This document shows positions 1 through 6,816 of a stretch of 10,120 nucleotides of DNA, piece by piece. The DNA comes from Cephalothrix spiralis (lineage: Eukaryota; Nemertea; Palaeonemertea; Archinemertea; Cephalotrichidae), in assembly GCA_032353305.1 (NCBI GenBank), contig JAUCNG010419688.1, positions 1-10,120 on the forward strand. Direction: 5' to 3'. The notes under the pieces are model-generated. The model worked only from the letters and a program-made list of their open reading frames with translations, did not search any database and was not told where the DNA came from. A program made the position numbers and the translations under genes. Positions within the stretch are counted from its first letter, which is position 1. Every line of letters starts with the position of its first letter.

Positions 1-2
1 AA

Positions 3-390
3 TTTGAAGTATTTCGTAGATGATCAGCCGCGAAATATTCAGCCACCAGCCGTGCCTATTTTGGTTATAATTATTGATGAATTTTTTGAGGTCATCAGAA
101 TTTTTGACGACCTTTTTTTTTAGGTCATCAGAATTTTTGACAACCTTTTTTTAAGGTCATCAGAATTTTTGACGTGTTGAAACTACCGCAGCCGCGTCAA
201 AATTACCTGGGTAGCCGTGAATACAACATTTAACCAAAAATAGCAGCAAAAAACTGTGCCACGGCTGTTCAGACAATGGTGAGCAGCCGCGCGTGATATT
301 GCGCTAAAACGACCGGCTTTCCGCACAGGAACTTCAAGAAAAATCATCGTGTCAATGACCTGCCATGACTGGGTGACATGATCCAGTCAT
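3..390. repeat. Diverged dispersed repeat, copy A
   Basis: Blocks of this segment recur in the same orientation about 0.5 to 1 kb further on. The block near 3-58 (TTTGAAGTATTT, then GATCAGCCG) matches 990-1045 (TCTGAAATATTT, then GATCAGCCG) with substitutions. The block near 284-318, containing GCTAAAACGAC, matches 1080-1110, containing CCTTAAAACGAC. TGTCAATGACCTG at 350-362 is repeated exactly at 856-868 and is followed in both places by a related GACATG-TCC-TCATT block. The divergence suggests an old transposon-derived or satellite-like family; no coding capacity is visible. Confidence 0.5.
89..173. repeat. Minisatellite, 2.6 copies of a 32-33 bp unit
   Basis: The unit begins AGGTCATCAGAATTTTTGAC and ends in an ACCT plus T-run. 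Copies start at 89, 122 and 154; the third stops after the shared first 20 bases. Each full unit is itself a weak fold-back, since AGGTCATC at its start nearly complements GACGACCT (or GACAACCT) near its end. It lies inside repeat copy A. Confidence 0.85.
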
Positions 391-393
391 TCA

Positions 394-450
394 CACAGGC
401 ACATTACTTTATTCTTTGTAAGGGACCCCCTACCTTGGAATGTGCCTGTG
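394..450. repeat. 12-bp perfect inverted repeat, 33-nt spacer
   Basis: CACAGGCACATT at 394-405 is the exact reverse complement of AATGTGCCTGTG at 439-450. Immediately to the left lies a second, smaller inverted repeat, ATGACTGG (365-372) against CCAGTCAT (383-390). Adjacent hairpins like these are common in non-autonomous foldback elements; no function is implied by the sequence alone. Confidence 0.7.
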
Positions 451-855
451 GTCCAGATTTTAAAAAGCTTGTGGCGCAAAATTTTGAAAAAATCGTCATT
501 CCCACAAAAATCTGGAATTGAATCCAACAAATTGGGCAAAAATTTGTGCAATATAATTATAAATCACCTTAATTATTTTTTCACAAACAGTCATACATTA
601 TCATGAGCATAATAAAACTACTCTGAATTTCAGGATCCTCGCTCCTAATTTTCACTTGATGTGCAGATCACATTTTCATAGAAAAATGAAATTTCAGTTC
701 ATGAGCAAGGTCTTTTGTCAAGCACAATTTGCAAGGGTGCAACAATATTGCGCAAGCATGGTGGTTTTTTTGTAAGAAAAAATTGCGCATAAACTGATAA
801 TGATTTTCAGTGTTCGTGGCGCACCTGGCTAACTTCTCAATCTGGCCTGTGGTTA

Positions 856-909
856 TGTCAATGACCTGGCCTCAGAGTGGCCTGTCTGTGCGACATGGTC
901 CAAATCATT
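856..909. repeat. Third piece of the diverged repeat family
   Basis: The 13 bases at 856-868 are identical to 350-362. The following block GCGACATGGTCC, ending in TCATT near 909, resembles the block GTGACATGATCC ending in TCATT at 373-391. The spacer between the two blocks is longer here, with extra GGCCT-type sequence. It is probably a fragment of the same family as the copies on either side. Confidence 0.4.
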
Positions 910-988
910 ATTGTCCAGGTAGAAAGTGTGTATGATCAGCCTTGCAAGATTGCCATGCCAAAAAAGTTAAGTCTGACATTCTGCTGCT

Positions 989-1265
989 AATCTGAAATAT
1001 TTTGTAGGAGATCAGCCGTAGAAATTTCAACCACGAGCTGCACCTTTTTACGTAATTAAAATAAGACAATGTAAGGTGCTGCATGAGATTTTGCCTTAAA
1101 ACGACTAGGTTAGCGAAGTCAGCCAGTCAAAGCACTTCTGAACAACTCAAATAGTCCAGTCATCATGGCGACAATCCTACTGTATACCATTACCATTAAT
1201 TTAGAGACATCAAGTCAGGCAGTATCATTGCATGACTGGATCATGCAATGATACTGCCTGACTAT
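989..1265. repeat. Diverged dispersed repeat, copy B
   Basis: This segment resembles 3-390 in order and orientation: the GATCAGCCG block comes first, the TTAAAACGACTAGG block next, then CCAGTCA/TGACTGG motifs. It is shorter than copy A because sequence between the blocks is missing. It ends in the perfect hairpin at 1213-1263, which stands roughly where copy A has its own short TGACTGG/CCAGTCA inverted repeat at 365-390. Confidence 0.45.
1213..1263. repeat. Perfect 23-bp hairpin with 5-nt loop
   Basis: The left arm 1213-1235 is the exact reverse complement of the right arm 1241-1263, leaving only CTGGA (1236-1240) as loop. Pairing stops at both ends, so the palindrome is sharply bounded. A flawless stem of this length with such a small loop is not expected by chance. 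It may be a foldback element tip, a recent template-switch product, or part of a transcribed hairpin. It is shorter than a usual animal pre-miRNA. Confidence 0.85.
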
Positions 1266-1804
1266 ACTATATAACTGTGTTTTATGACAACATTTCCATA
1301 CATTGATGAAAGAAGCTAAGACATGCATATTTTTTTCTTCATGAAAACGAAATCATGGTGGTTTCCATAGTTATAACTAATTAAAAAATATTTATATTTT
1401 ATTCAAATTATAATTGAAAATTATCTTAGCTCCAAGATAATATATAGTTTTACTATGGTCAGTTATTTTGGTCATTTAGTGGAACCTGTCTGCTTATCAA
1501 ATTTCTCTACCACAAAGATATTTTCTTCATGGCAAATAAGCATTTTTTGTTGGCAAAATGAAATGGCAGGAAATGGAAAACTTTTAAAATGTTTATGTCT
1601 ATTTTAATATAACTATATTGTCTAAATAAAGCCTCCTCCAAATCATAACAGGTATAGATCAGTATATATGATGTTTTAAATACAACATAATTAATTTACA
1701 TTTTTAGCAGTCAATCTGCTCTTTTTTTTCAAGTTATCTTGTTGTGTTACACTTTGAGTTAGGTGCTTAAATACAATACATATGAATATAAAATAAAATT
1801 TAAT

Positions 1805-1828
1805 TTAACTTAATACTTTTTTTTCTAG
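1805..1828 (+). promoter_or_regulatory. 3' splice site of ANAPC11 leader intron
   Basis: A TTAAC/TTAAT branch-point-like stretch is followed by a run of nine T and then TCTAG, ending with AG at 1827-1828. The exon then begins 20 nt before the APC11 ATG. This implies an intron in the 5' untranslated leader; the donor side is not identified. Confidence 0.6.
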
Positions 1829-1848
1829 TGTAACACTCAAGATCAACT

Positions 1849-2103
1849 ATGAAAATTAAAGTTAAAAGTTGGACTGCAGTTGCAACCTGGCGTTGGGTGG
1901 CAAACGATGACAATTGTGGAATATGTAGAATGCCTTTTGATGGATGTTGTGCAGATTGCAAGCTCCCAGGCGATGACTGTCCACTAGTATGGGGCCAATG
2001 TTCACATTGTTTTCACATACATTGCATTGTAAAATGGCTTAACTCGCAACAAGTTCACCAACTGTGTCCCATGTGTCGTCGTGACTGGAAATTTAAGGAA
2101 TGA
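1849..2103 (+). CDS. ANAPC11: Anaphase-promoting complex subunit 11 (RING-H2 E3 subunit)
   Basis: This is the catalytic RING subunit of the APC/C ubiquitin ligase, which with the cullin-like APC2 recruits ubiquitin-charged E2 enzymes to degrade cyclins and securin in mitosis. The 84-residue length equals that of the usual animal protein and the sequence is family-like from end to end: an N-terminal W-x5-W-x-W strand (W8, W14, W16) that pairs with the cullin partner, the RING-H2 ligands C23, C26, C51, H53, H56, C59, C73 and C76, extra zinc-binding Cys/His of the APC11 insertion (C34, C37, C44, H58), and the terminal WKFKE. The whole coding sequence lies in one exon, starts at an ATG 20 nt after a splice acceptor and ends in TGA. 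No defect is visible, so it is probably functional. It is unrelated to its neighbours. Confidence 0.97.
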   Translation: MKIKVKSWTAVATWRWVANDDNCGICRMPFDGCCADCKLPGDDCPLVWGQCSHCFHIHCIVKWLNSQQVHQLCPMCRRDWKFKE

Positions 2104-2364
2104 ATTTAAAGATTTGTGTTTAACTTAATTGAATCTCTTTATGTCACAACATTTCGATATCAAGTCGTTTGGAACTTCACTCAATTGGAATTTAAAACTA
2201 GTTTAAACTCATGTACCAGTGTTTTCTGATCGGAAGTGAAAGAAATATTATGAATACAGTAACAGTTTGGACTATATTGTCTCACATTTGTATTCTTAAA
2301 TATTTGACCCCGTTGGCATTTTTCATAGAATATGTCGGAGATATACTTTTAAGAAAGGTTAAAG

Positions 2365-2424
2365 AATAAATTATTAAAAGTAAATTATGTTTCTAAATAA
2401 TTTAATAAGTAAAATTTCAATAAA
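2365..2424 (+). terminator. Candidate ANAPC11 poly(A) signals
   Basis: Canonical AATAAA hexamers occur at 2365-2370 and 2419-2424, about 260 and 315 nt after the APC11 stop codon. Either would give a 3' UTR of normal length. Which one is used cannot be told from sequence. Confidence 0.5.
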
Positions 2425-2460
2425 AAAAACTGTAGTGTAGATGACATTAGGTAATACTTC

Positions 2461-2656
2461 TCAGAGAGTTTCAAGATTTATGTGAAAATTTCAATTTTAA
2501 TAGGCAGATTGAGATCCTACTCCAGAAACTGCGACTATAAAGCTTAAATTCAATAACATCAGAGAGTTTCAAGATTTATGTGAAAATTTCAATTTTAATA
2601 GGCAGATTGAGATCCTACTCCAGAAACTGCGACTATAAAGCTTAAATTCAATAACA
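2461..2656. repeat. Perfect tandem duplication, 98 bp x 2
   Basis: 2461-2558 and 2559-2656 are identical base for base and directly adjoin, followed by four bases (TCAG) of a third unit. There is no divergence at all, so the duplication is recent, maintained by conversion, or an assembly product. The unit has no coding frame and no resemblance to the 189-bp duplication further on. Confidence 0.95.
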
Positions 2657-2708
2657 TCAGGATTTGAGGTGTAAGTTGTCTTTTATTTATTTATGGCCAC
2701 ATCATACT

Positions 2709-2765
2709 ACATGTATATATCTATACATAATGTATTGAAGAAAAAAATATATGTTATATACATGT
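2709..2765. repeat. 11-bp inverted repeat in AT-rich DNA
   Basis: ACATGTATATA at 2709-2719 is the exact reverse complement of TATATACATGT at 2755-2765, with a 35-nt spacer. In such AT-rich sequence this could be chance or the remains of a TA-rich foldback. Confidence 0.4.
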
Positions 2766-2873
2766 ACATAAAAAGGTGGATCCCGGCATTCGAATACAGC
2801 GCTTCTTAAGCTAGCTAGTATAGCGTATAAGATCACGAAAACAAATTTAGTCTTGTTTGGAGACATCTTGTTT

Positions 2874-2916
2874 GAACTGAGAAATAAATCAATCGTGCTT
2901 TGAAAGTTCTCAGTTC
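2874..2916. repeat. 10-bp inverted repeat
   Basis: GAACTGAGAA at 2874-2883 is the exact reverse complement of TTCTCAGTTC at 2907-2916, with a 23-nt spacer. Its composition is not AT-biased like the surroundings, which makes chance somewhat less likely. No role is evident. Confidence 0.5.
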
Positions 2917-3200
2917 GTCATATTTCAAAATCGTCTGGGGTGGTACATAGTGCTCCTATAGCGATCTGCAAAGTGTACCCGCCTGCGATACTTAATTCCG
3001 TTTTGTGCTATCCTTGGTATCTGTATTTTTGCATCCCCAGCGGTGAATTTCATTAGTCAGTTCAGTAAATAGATTATGTAAAATAAGACTGTTACAAAAT
3101 ACAGCCGTCCGGGGGTGTAGGACGTTTCGGCCACAGTGCACTTTCGGTCCCATGACCAGAATTAATAGAAAAAACATTGCCCGTAGCCATATGAATCAAT

Positions 3201-3301
3201 GTGCCCGGAGCCCGTGCCGAATTCAAAATTACGAAAAAACCGTGCCCGGAGGCTTAAAACCCGGACTCGGAATTATTATTTGCAAAAAAAACTGTGCCCG
3301 G
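3201..3301. repeat. Degenerate repeat headed by GTGCCCGG
   Basis: The octamer GTGCCCGG occurs at 3201, 3242 and 3294. The first two units run GTGCCCGGAG, then a CCCG-CGGAATT block, then an A-run before the next octamer; they differ by about 11 bases in length. The end of the second unit, GCAAAAAAAACTGTGCCCGG, closely resembles GCAAAAAACTGTGCCACGG at 246-264, so the same family may occur at both ends of the left half of the window. Confidence 0.5.
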
Positions 3302-3314
3302 TCAGTGACTTATA

Positions 3315-3692
3315 AACCGCTTCCAGGTATATCCCTTAATAGATGACTATATATACAACATTTAAAACTTATTTGATCTGGCTTTTATGATACATAACTT
3401 CAGATACAATTCTATATTTCTATTCATAGGTACATCTTAAGATCTCTTATTGTCGAGATCCGGCCGGGCTATTCTCATTAATAGATCTTAATAGTTTGAT
3501 TTGAACCGCTTCCAGGTATATCCCTTAATAGATGACTATATATACAACATTTAAAACTTATTTGATCTGGCTTTTATGATACATAACTTCAGATACAATT
3601 CTATATTTCTATTCATAGGTACATCTTAAGATCTCTTATTGTCGAGATCCGGCCGGGCTATTCTCATTAATAGATCTTAATAGTTTGATTTG
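3315..3692. repeat. Perfect tandem duplication, 189 bp x 2
   Basis: 3315-3503 and 3504-3692 are identical over 189 bases and directly adjoin. Each unit contains a small inverted repeat (TTAAGATCT against AGATCTTAA, at 3437-3445 and 3483-3491 in the first copy) around a GC-rich core with GATCCGGCCGGGC. No coding frame runs through it. As with the 98-bp duplication, zero divergence means either a very recent event or an assembly effect. Confidence 0.95.
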
Positions 3693-4054
3693 ACTTAACA
3701 ATATTAACTACTATTATACATGCATATTATGTAAATTTCAAAGTCATTTTTGTCTGAGTATTTACTTAACATTTTCTTGCAAACGAAATTTGTAACCGCA
3801 TAAAAATTACGCCGACAAACTTGCAACTTTAGAAATACACAGTCAATTCTCAGATAAGGTATGGTTGAGTGCATAGACTGATTATTACTAATAATCTGTC
3901 TATGTTATAGCATCGTAGTAAACATGTATTATTGAAACAAAACGCAAATCTTTTAACACAAAAATAAGGAAGTCGTATATCGATTATCTTAATAAAAATG
4001 TTTTTGTCGCAGTCTTTCAAGATCGGCGTAACTGTGCGTACGGTAGTAAAGAGG

Positions 4055-4911
4055 TTAAACTGCATCTTTGAATATGATAATCTGATCCAAATCCCCATCA
4101 TGGACAGCAACTCGACCGTCAGGTAAAATGCAAATACATGATGGCTGTTTTAAATCCTTTACTCCAAAAGTGACGAGTGGAGTTAAATCTGGTTTAAATA
4201 CTTGAATTAATGAATTTGGTTGATTGACACTAACTAAAACGAAGCCGGAAACATCAACAGCTAATCCACGTACAGGAACAGTACCTTTGGCATTAGGGAC
4301 TGTTACTGATTTAACGAGATTTCCTTCAATTGCGAATTCGTGAAGTTTACACACGTAGTCATCCGAGTAGTATTCATCATCTTCATCTTCAACTTTTACG
4401 CGACATGTTACAAAAACGCGATTGTTTTTTGATATTGTTATCGCCAATGAATCATTTAAAACATCTTCTCCAAATTGATGCACAAACTTTAAATCAGAAT
4501 TCAGAACTTTTATCCGATCTTTGTCTGAAATGTATAAATTGCCATTAACTGGAGACTGAGCAATTTGCGACGGGTACGATAAATCTTCTTCCCCGCCTCC
4601 AAACTTTCCAACAATTTCGCCGTCTACAGTGCTTTTTATAGCACGATTATGGCAAGTGTCAACGATGGCAAAATGTCCATCAGCCATCACACATACAGCT
4701 GTAGGGTTTTCTAACTTGTCATCTTCAAATTCTAATGATTTTATTACTTCCTGATTTTCGATGATGTCAATACGGTTTCTTGGATATCCTGTTGCAACAA
4801 CAAATTTCCCGTTGAAATAATCTATCTGTTCTGGCCAATACCGATAATCAAGTTCTATAACTTCATCCTTTTCCATTCTCTTGTAATCACTTTGTGGCGT
4901 CAGCTTCAAAG
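4055..4911 (-). CDS. C-terminal exon of a TRIM/NHL-repeat-like beta-propeller protein (partial gene)
   Basis: About 285 residues form a six-bladed NHL-type beta-propeller. Blade-like repeats are visible at roughly residues 68-103 (NPTAVCVMADGHFAIVD), 112-147 (SYPSQIAQSP-NGNLYISD), 213-249 (VRGLAVDVSGFVLVS) and 255-281 (QPSCICILPDGRVAVHD), each ending in a hydrophobic -FG or IIIFK strand. An acidic loop (VKVEDEDDEYYSDD) interrupts the middle. In animals such propellers usually end TRIM proteins (RING, B-box, coiled coil, NHL), where they bind RNA or protein; bivalves carry many such genes. The open frame reaches back to an intron 3' site at 4912-4913 with no ATG at its start (the first in-frame ATG is at 4874-4876), so this is best read as the last exon, entered in phase 1. 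No RING or B-box exon is seen in the remaining upstream sequence. Specific TRIM identity cannot be assigned. Confidence 0.75.
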
Positions 4912-4940
4912 CTGGAAGAAAATAGAAATTTAAGTAATTT
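4912..4940 (-). promoter_or_regulatory. 3' splice site of the NHL-repeat exon
   Basis: Read on the minus strand this is an ACTTAAA branch-point-like element, a pyrimidine-rich TTTCTATTTTCTTCC tract, then AG. It lies directly before the first propeller residues and explains why the exon begins without an ATG. Confidence 0.65.
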
Positions 4941-5130
4941 TTTTTGAAAATTTCGAAAAATTTCTGTCTTATTTTTGTTTGTTTTTACCAACTGAAAATT
5001 TTTGTTGTTGTCTTATTTTGGTCTAAAACGCCCAGAAAACAAGTCTTATTTTTGTTTGTTTTCATCCACTGAAAAAAATTGTCTTATTTTTGTATGAAAC
5101 GCCCAGAAAACCTTTTTTTGAAAATTTCGA
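4939..5130. repeat. Two-copy ~75-bp tandem repeat with partial third unit
   Basis: Copies run 4966-5042 and 5043-5112. Each starts GTCTTATTTTTGTTTGTTTT, passes a CCA-ACTGAAAA block and a second GTCTTATTTT, and ends AACGCCCAGAAAAC. They differ by several bases and by short indels. Both copies are bracketed by the same T-run plus GAAAATTTCGA (4939-4956 and 5113-5130), so the true unit probably includes it. The array lies inside the intron of the minus-strand gene. Confidence 0.75.
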
Positions 5131-5831
5131 ACAAAATTCTAAGTCCAAATAAAGAAAAAGAAAGAAGACAGTCATAAGTCAGATCCATAGAGGCTTAGCT
5201 AGTTCTGTGTCCGGTCGCAGCATCTCGCCTGGTAATAAAAAACGAGCTGAGTGCCTATGGTCAGATCTGGGATACGTCATACTATTATCCAGTTTGTCTA
5301 TTCACTGCGTTCGTTTCTTACACCGCAGACAGGTGTCGCTTTTGAATTTAGTTTCGTTTTCTGGATTCCGAGAAATCGACTGATGACGTATTACCCATAA
5401 TGCAATTTTCAAAATGGTTTCTTGAAACACATGGCTTGAAAAATTCCTCAAAATTTGATATCAAATATCTCTTGTATCTATAAAATTAAGTGAAAAAATA
5501 AGAATAAGAGATGACCTAAATATAAACTGCATTTTGTAAAGACCAATATTCAAAGAATGGACACTGCTGTGGTGGTTCTTGTTAGGAAAACGGATAAGTA
5601 TTATTTGATTGTGTATTTTCTCATCTTTATTTTGGTATAAAATGAAGCTAGCCTAAAAAGTATTCAGGCTGTAAAACTGTATTTTATCTAGGTGATATTT
5701 TTGTATTATTCAGTGTATTTTGCAAGGTTTTTGCCTCTTTGTGTAGCATATTTTGTAGTTAAGGAGGTATTTAATATGTAAAAACAAGGTAAAGATTGAG
5801 AAATATTGATTCAATATTGCCAGATCATAAA
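4941..5831. other. Non-coding stretch between the NHL exon and the CXC gene
   Basis: No coding frame is supported. Besides the tandem repeat and the CRE-like pair there is a GC-richer patch at about 5190-5410 that could be promoter or leader sequence for the plus-strand gene. A good pyrimidine tract and AG end at 5745-5746 on the plus strand, which could be a leader 3' splice site. A start-stop ATG-TAA lies at 5776-5781. Because the divergent genes share this stretch it is also intron or 5' flank of the minus-strand gene. Confidence 0.4.
5272..5391. promoter_or_regulatory. Inverted pair of CRE-like motifs
   Basis: ATACGTCAT at 5272-5280 is the exact reverse complement of ATGACGTAT at 5383-5391. 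Both contain TGACGT, the core bound by CREB/ATF-type bZIP factors. They lie in the GC-richer patch about 450-550 nt before the ATG at 5832. A promoter role is only a suggestion. Confidence 0.3.
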
Positions 5832-6816
5832 ATGGATCATAGTTCTAGTGAAAAATCTGATTCTCAATCTACTTTTAGGGCTAGTCGTAGAAGGAAAAGC
5901 AACCAAAATGATACCGTTGTTGATAAAAATGTTATTTTTTTTGAATGTGTCAGTTGTAAAGAGGAAAAAGATGTAAGGATATCTGATAAGAGGAAACTGC
6001 CTGGGAGTTTGCAAGAATGGGCTTTAAGCAAAAACCCTAATTTCACTTCTGAAAGTTTTTTTTGCGGTTTATGTATTCAGCGATTAAGGCATAATATGGT
6101 AAAATCTGATGAAGACGAGAAAGTTGTTCCTAAAAAAATACATAAAGTATCAAAAACCTGTGTGATAGGTGATGTTTTAAAAATTGAGTGTGGTCAGGAT
6201 AAGAGAGTCATCACAACAACACTAAATTCAACTTTATTGCAAGCATGTTTTGATATTTCAATTTTAGAAATTACTTTAGATGACGTTAATATTTGTTTGG
6301 ATCATTATGAAAAAGTAAGGCGTTATAAAAATCCTATTCAATGTTCCATTTGCAAAAGCTTTAAAAATCTCTCAGGTACTTTAACTGATCTAGTTCCAGC
6401 TAAAGAATATGTATCTCAACTTGAATCTGAAGACAATACAGACGAAAGTACTATTAGAATTACCCAGTACAGTGTATTTTGTAAGTCGTGTAAAAAAGCT
6501 ATTCAGCTATTTAAGAAACCAGATTGTGAGTTTGCTACATTAGAGGAAGTAAGAAAATTATGTGAATGTAATCCATATTGTTCTGATATTTTTGATACTG
6601 AAAGACATGCTTTTTTTCTTACTTTAAACAAAGTCATTGACACATTTGAAATGGGGTCTGGAATACTTCTTAGTTTTATTCATGACAATTATAAAACAAA
6701 TCTTTCTGAGTTGGGTTTTAAAGGTAAAGTCAAAAGTAGAGTCTGGTTATTAAGTAGATTAATAGAACTATTCAGGGGTGCTATTTCAAATCATTCTCTC
6801 CAAAACAAAACAAAAA
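5832..6816 (+). CDS. CXC gene, segment 1: N-terminal zinc-ligand region
   Basis: This codes for roughly the first 328 residues. A basic, Ser-rich start (RASRRRKS) may be a nuclear localisation signal. Two CxxC pairs at residues 39/42 and 78/81 and two more at 171/174 and 217/220 suggest two zinc-binding modules. A further C-x-C-x3-C follows near 244-250. The last part (SRVWLLSRLIELFRG) is amphipathic and looks genuinely coding. The frame stays open to a TAA at 6846-6848, but from about 6817 the other frame gives the better continuation (LLLYYK, then VLRQYH). The shift must lie between 6766 and 6845; the A5 run at 6812-6816 is the likeliest place. An intron is unlikely, because the only GT-AG choice near the switch would be about 25 nt long. 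Confidence 0.65.

Larger units (their letters stand above)
1..1828. other. Non-coding repeat-rich stretch upstream of ANAPC11
   Basis: No open frame here looks coding on either strand. The stretch holds the minisatellite, diverged repeat copies and inverted repeats listed separately. From about 1270 on it is plain AT-rich DNA with many A and T runs and I see nothing specific in it. Because a splice acceptor ends it at 1827-1828, at least its right part is probably the 5'-leader intron of ANAPC11; the upstream exon and promoter are not recognisable and may lie outside the window. Confidence 0.6.
2425..4054. other. Non-coding stretch between ANAPC11 and the NHL-repeat gene
   Basis: No convincing coding frame is present; the short open frames here look random in composition and one overlaps a repeat. 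The stretch contains two perfect tandem duplications, a degenerate GC-richer GTGCCCGG repeat and small inverted repeats, listed separately. The two flanking genes converge on it, so it must hold the 3' end of the minus-strand gene, but I see no AATAAA hexamer for that gene close to its stop codon. Confidence 0.6.

Noticed and set aside
1213-1263. microRNA precursor
   Set aside because: The stem is only 23 bp, perfectly paired and has a 5-nt loop; animal pre-miRNAs are longer and imperfect. It is kept only as a hairpin.
2992-3177. Small minus-strand open frame
   Set aside because: It has no domain, no splice or start context and unconvincing composition; it is a chance opening.
3152-3346. Small plus-strand open frame
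   Set aside because: It overlaps the GTGCCCGG repeat and the start of the 189-bp duplication and its composition follows the repeat; there is no recognisable domain.
2461-3692. CRISPR-like array of direct repeats
   Set aside because: The repeats are long, directly adjoining tandem duplications without spacers, and the DNA is eukaryotic.
3850-4110. Minus-strand open frame overlapping the end of the NHL exon
   Set aside because: It runs in another frame across the NHL stop codon and resembles no protein; it is a shadow.
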